Below, piece by piece: positions 7,701 through 8,359 of a stretch of 8,359 bases of DNA. Source of the stretch: Fidelibacterota bacterium UBA1134 (GTDB lineage Bacteria > Fidelibacterota > Marinisomatia > Marinisomatales > S15-B10); assembly GCA_002311975.1 (NCBI GenBank), contig DCAL01000080.1, forward strand, positions 7,088 to 15,446. The letters run 5' to 3'. The notes under the pieces were generated by a model. That model searched no databases, was not told where the DNA came from, and was given only the letters and a program-made list of their open reading frames with translations. Numbering within the stretch: position 1 is the first letter of the stretch; every line of letters starts with the position of its first letter. Position numbers and translations under genes: made by a program.

Positions 7701-8350
7701 GCATCCACTACAGTTGTTTGTCCCCGGCCGAGGATCTTGATGAGAGGCATAATCTCGTGACTGACAGACACCTGCCTGAAACCGAGCTCGCGCGCAATCT
7801 GTGCCACACGTTTCTCGTGCTCAGGATTTTTCCAGGAGTGCATCAGAACAATGGCTACTGAAGTAATCCCCATGCGGTGGATCCGCTGCAGATCCTCTCT
7901 CACGTCGTCTACCTCGAGTTGTCTGACTACTTTGCCATTGTGACAGATCCGTTCGCCCACCTCCTTTGTGCAGCGGTAGAGCTGTTGCGGTTTCTTTATC
8001 GCCAGTTTGAACAGTTCCGGTCTGGCCTGATGTCCGATCTGCAACAGATCGCGGAATCCCTTTGTGATAAAGAGCGCCACCGATGCGCCTTTTCGTTCCA
8101 GGAGGGCGTTTGTAGCAACGGTTGTCCCCATCCGTATCCGTGAGATGAGATCTTCCGGGATGGGTTGACCTCTCTCCAACTGCATCATGCGGCGGATCCC
8201 TTCGATGGCTGGATCGGCGTAGTCGGCAGAGTGGGAAAGTACTTTTATGCTCTGAATTCTGTTTTGCGGGTCAACGCCGATGATGTCGGTGAACGTGCCG
8301 CCCCTGTCGATGGAAAAGGTCCATTGGTGGCGAGTCTGTCTGGCGGGCAT
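4703..8350 (-). CDS. 5-oxoprolinase (ATP-hydrolysing), fused HyuA-HyuB type
   Basis: This enzyme hydrolyses 5-oxo-L-proline (pyroglutamate) to L-glutamate with ATP, recycling a product of glutathione turnover and of non-enzymatic glutamine cyclisation. It is cytosolic. The 1215-residue protein follows the layout of eukaryotic OPLAH (about 1290 residues) from end to end. It has an N-terminal hydantoinase A/actin-like ATPase part with IDRGGTFTD (14-22), MGTTVATNALLERKG (74-88) and DMGGTSTDVSR (287-297), and a linker domain to about 685. The hydantoinase B part carries NIKERLDFSC (724-733), SHLPDLT (787-793), RGHHADIGG (812-820), HMTNTR (1097-1102) and the C-terminal TPGGGGYG (1206-1213). Many bacteria split these halves into two genes. 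The ATG at 8350 is supported by the short leader before IDRGGTFTD, as in OPLAH, and by GAG six bases upstream. The frame remains open for the nine bases to the window edge, so a slightly earlier start cannot be excluded. A hydantoinase acting on a related cyclic amide is the alternative, but the full-length match favours 5-oxoprolinase. Confidence 0.93.
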   Translation of the reverse strand: MPARQTRHQWTFSIDRGGTFTDIIGVDPQNRIQSIKVLSHSADYADPAIEGIRRMMQLERGQPIPEDLISRIRMGTTVATNALLERKGASVALFITKGFRDLLQIGHQARPELFKLAIKKPQQLYRCTKEVGERICHNGKVVRQLEVDDVREDLQRIHRMGITSVAIVLMHSWKNPEHEKRVAQIARELGFRQVSVSHEIMPLIKILGRGQTTVVDAYLSPILMHYIDSVKAFTSSIPLEFMQSSGGMTNADSFTGKDAIISGPAGGVIGAAEVAKINGLDEVIAFDMGGTSTDVSRFGGRFEKVFEVETGGIQFQAPSLNINTVAAGGGSILWFDGQKIRVGPESSGADPGPACYGLGGPLSLTDANLMLGRIVPQFFPATFGPTQNQPLDIAAATEKLEELTGSVNRGTSSHLTPQEVAFGCVTIANEIMAKAIKEISVSRGYDVRTHALVCFGGAAAQHACAIARILGIETIIIHPLAGLLSAYGIAAADQLRYGVKSVVAPLNEKLYATLQTQFDTLSQPLLKELTEGDISEDQIEVNHYLDLRPLGTDSFLSIPLMPFARIADSFADVHEQHYGFRLTGVEIELVNIRVDVTGRSEKLTEAKHEGRATAEEAEPIDIAATHFSQGVMDTPIYQRDDLSGCVKIEGPAIIVESHSTTVLEPEFSAVVNENSHLIITQHERKSEKVSAVRDPVMLEVFNHLFMSVAEQMGHTLRNTAHSVNIKERLDFSCAIFDPDGNLVANAPHMPVHLGAMGESVKSIIQANEGTMQAGDVYLMNNPHRGGSHLPDLTTIAPISTDGGEPIFYTATRGHHADIGGVVPGSMPPFATSIDEEGVVIDNFLLVRSGKFRERELRQMLNSSPFPARNPDERVSDLRAQIAAVNTGIRELNALVEKYTFETVLAYMGHIRENAAESLRAALGKFLTKTDRFESQFEDHLDDGSRIRVVITIEKGDDPPHSHRATVDFSGTSPQMKGNLNAPIAVTKAAVLYVFRTLIDAEIPLNSGCLEPIDIHVPEGSLLLPDHMAAVVGGNVETSQRIVDVLLGALGVAAASQGTMNNFVFGRVDGTGKQYYETIAGGSGATKDHAGASAVQVHMTNTRATDPEVLEHRFPELRLEQFSLRRHSGGKGKNRGGDGTVREILFLEPRKVSILSERRVYPPYGVKEGHPGRRGRNLLVRKNGTVKQLNSKAERIVQAGERVIIKTPGGGGYGKE

Positions 8351-8359
8351 CGAAATCTC

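Noticed and set aside
1..8359. CRISPR array, tRNA/rRNA, transposon or phage genes, riboswitch
   Set aside because: No regularly spaced repeats, cloverleaf-like sequence, transposase, integrase or recognisable aptamer was found. Nearly all bases fall in the five assigned genes.

Overview
This 8.36 kb window looks like bacterial chromosome and is almost fully coding. It holds two plus-strand genes on the left and three minus-strand genes on the right. The best clue to the host is the large secreted protein in the middle. It ends in a NYPNPFNP-type C-terminal domain, the type IX secretion/FlgD-like tail common in the FCB superphylum (Bacteroidota, Ignavibacteria, Marinimicrobia and relatives). 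A host in the Marinimicrobia/Ignavibacteria/Latescibacteria neighbourhood is therefore plausible. That is an inference from one domain plus a liking for Fe(II)/2-oxoglutarate (2OG) oxygenases, not a firm assignment. I see no tRNA, rRNA, CRISPR array, transposase or phage gene.

Left block, plus strand (1-1181). Two non-heme iron 2OG oxygenases are joined by an ATGA stop/start overlap. The first lacks its 5' end and resembles the HalD/BesD radical-halogenase fold family. It keeps the metal-binding Asp (HFD), so it should hydroxylate rather than halogenate. The second is a complete phytanoyl-CoA dioxygenase (PhyH)-type protein with HQD, a distal His and an Arg cluster. Together they look like a two-oxygenase cassette acting on an unknown small molecule.

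Middle (1182-1334). A short intergenic stretch lies between convergent genes. It has two imperfect inverted repeats and no convincing terminator.

Right block, minus strand (8350 down to 1335). In transcription order this holds a full-length fused 5-oxoprolinase (ATP-dependent hydrolysis of 5-oxoproline to glutamate), a 119-base gap, a long-form LOG-family nucleotide phosphoribohydrolase, and a CotH-kinase/lamin-tail/type IX-sorted exported protein. The last gene starts directly at the LOG stop codon. LOG and CotH are probably co-transcribed; the oxoprolinase may be separate. I see no biochemical logic linking the three.

I do not see a clearly new multi-gene system. The most interesting parts are the coupled oxygenase pair, with its HalD/BesD-like member that keeps the iron-binding Asp, and the multidomain exported CotH-type kinase.
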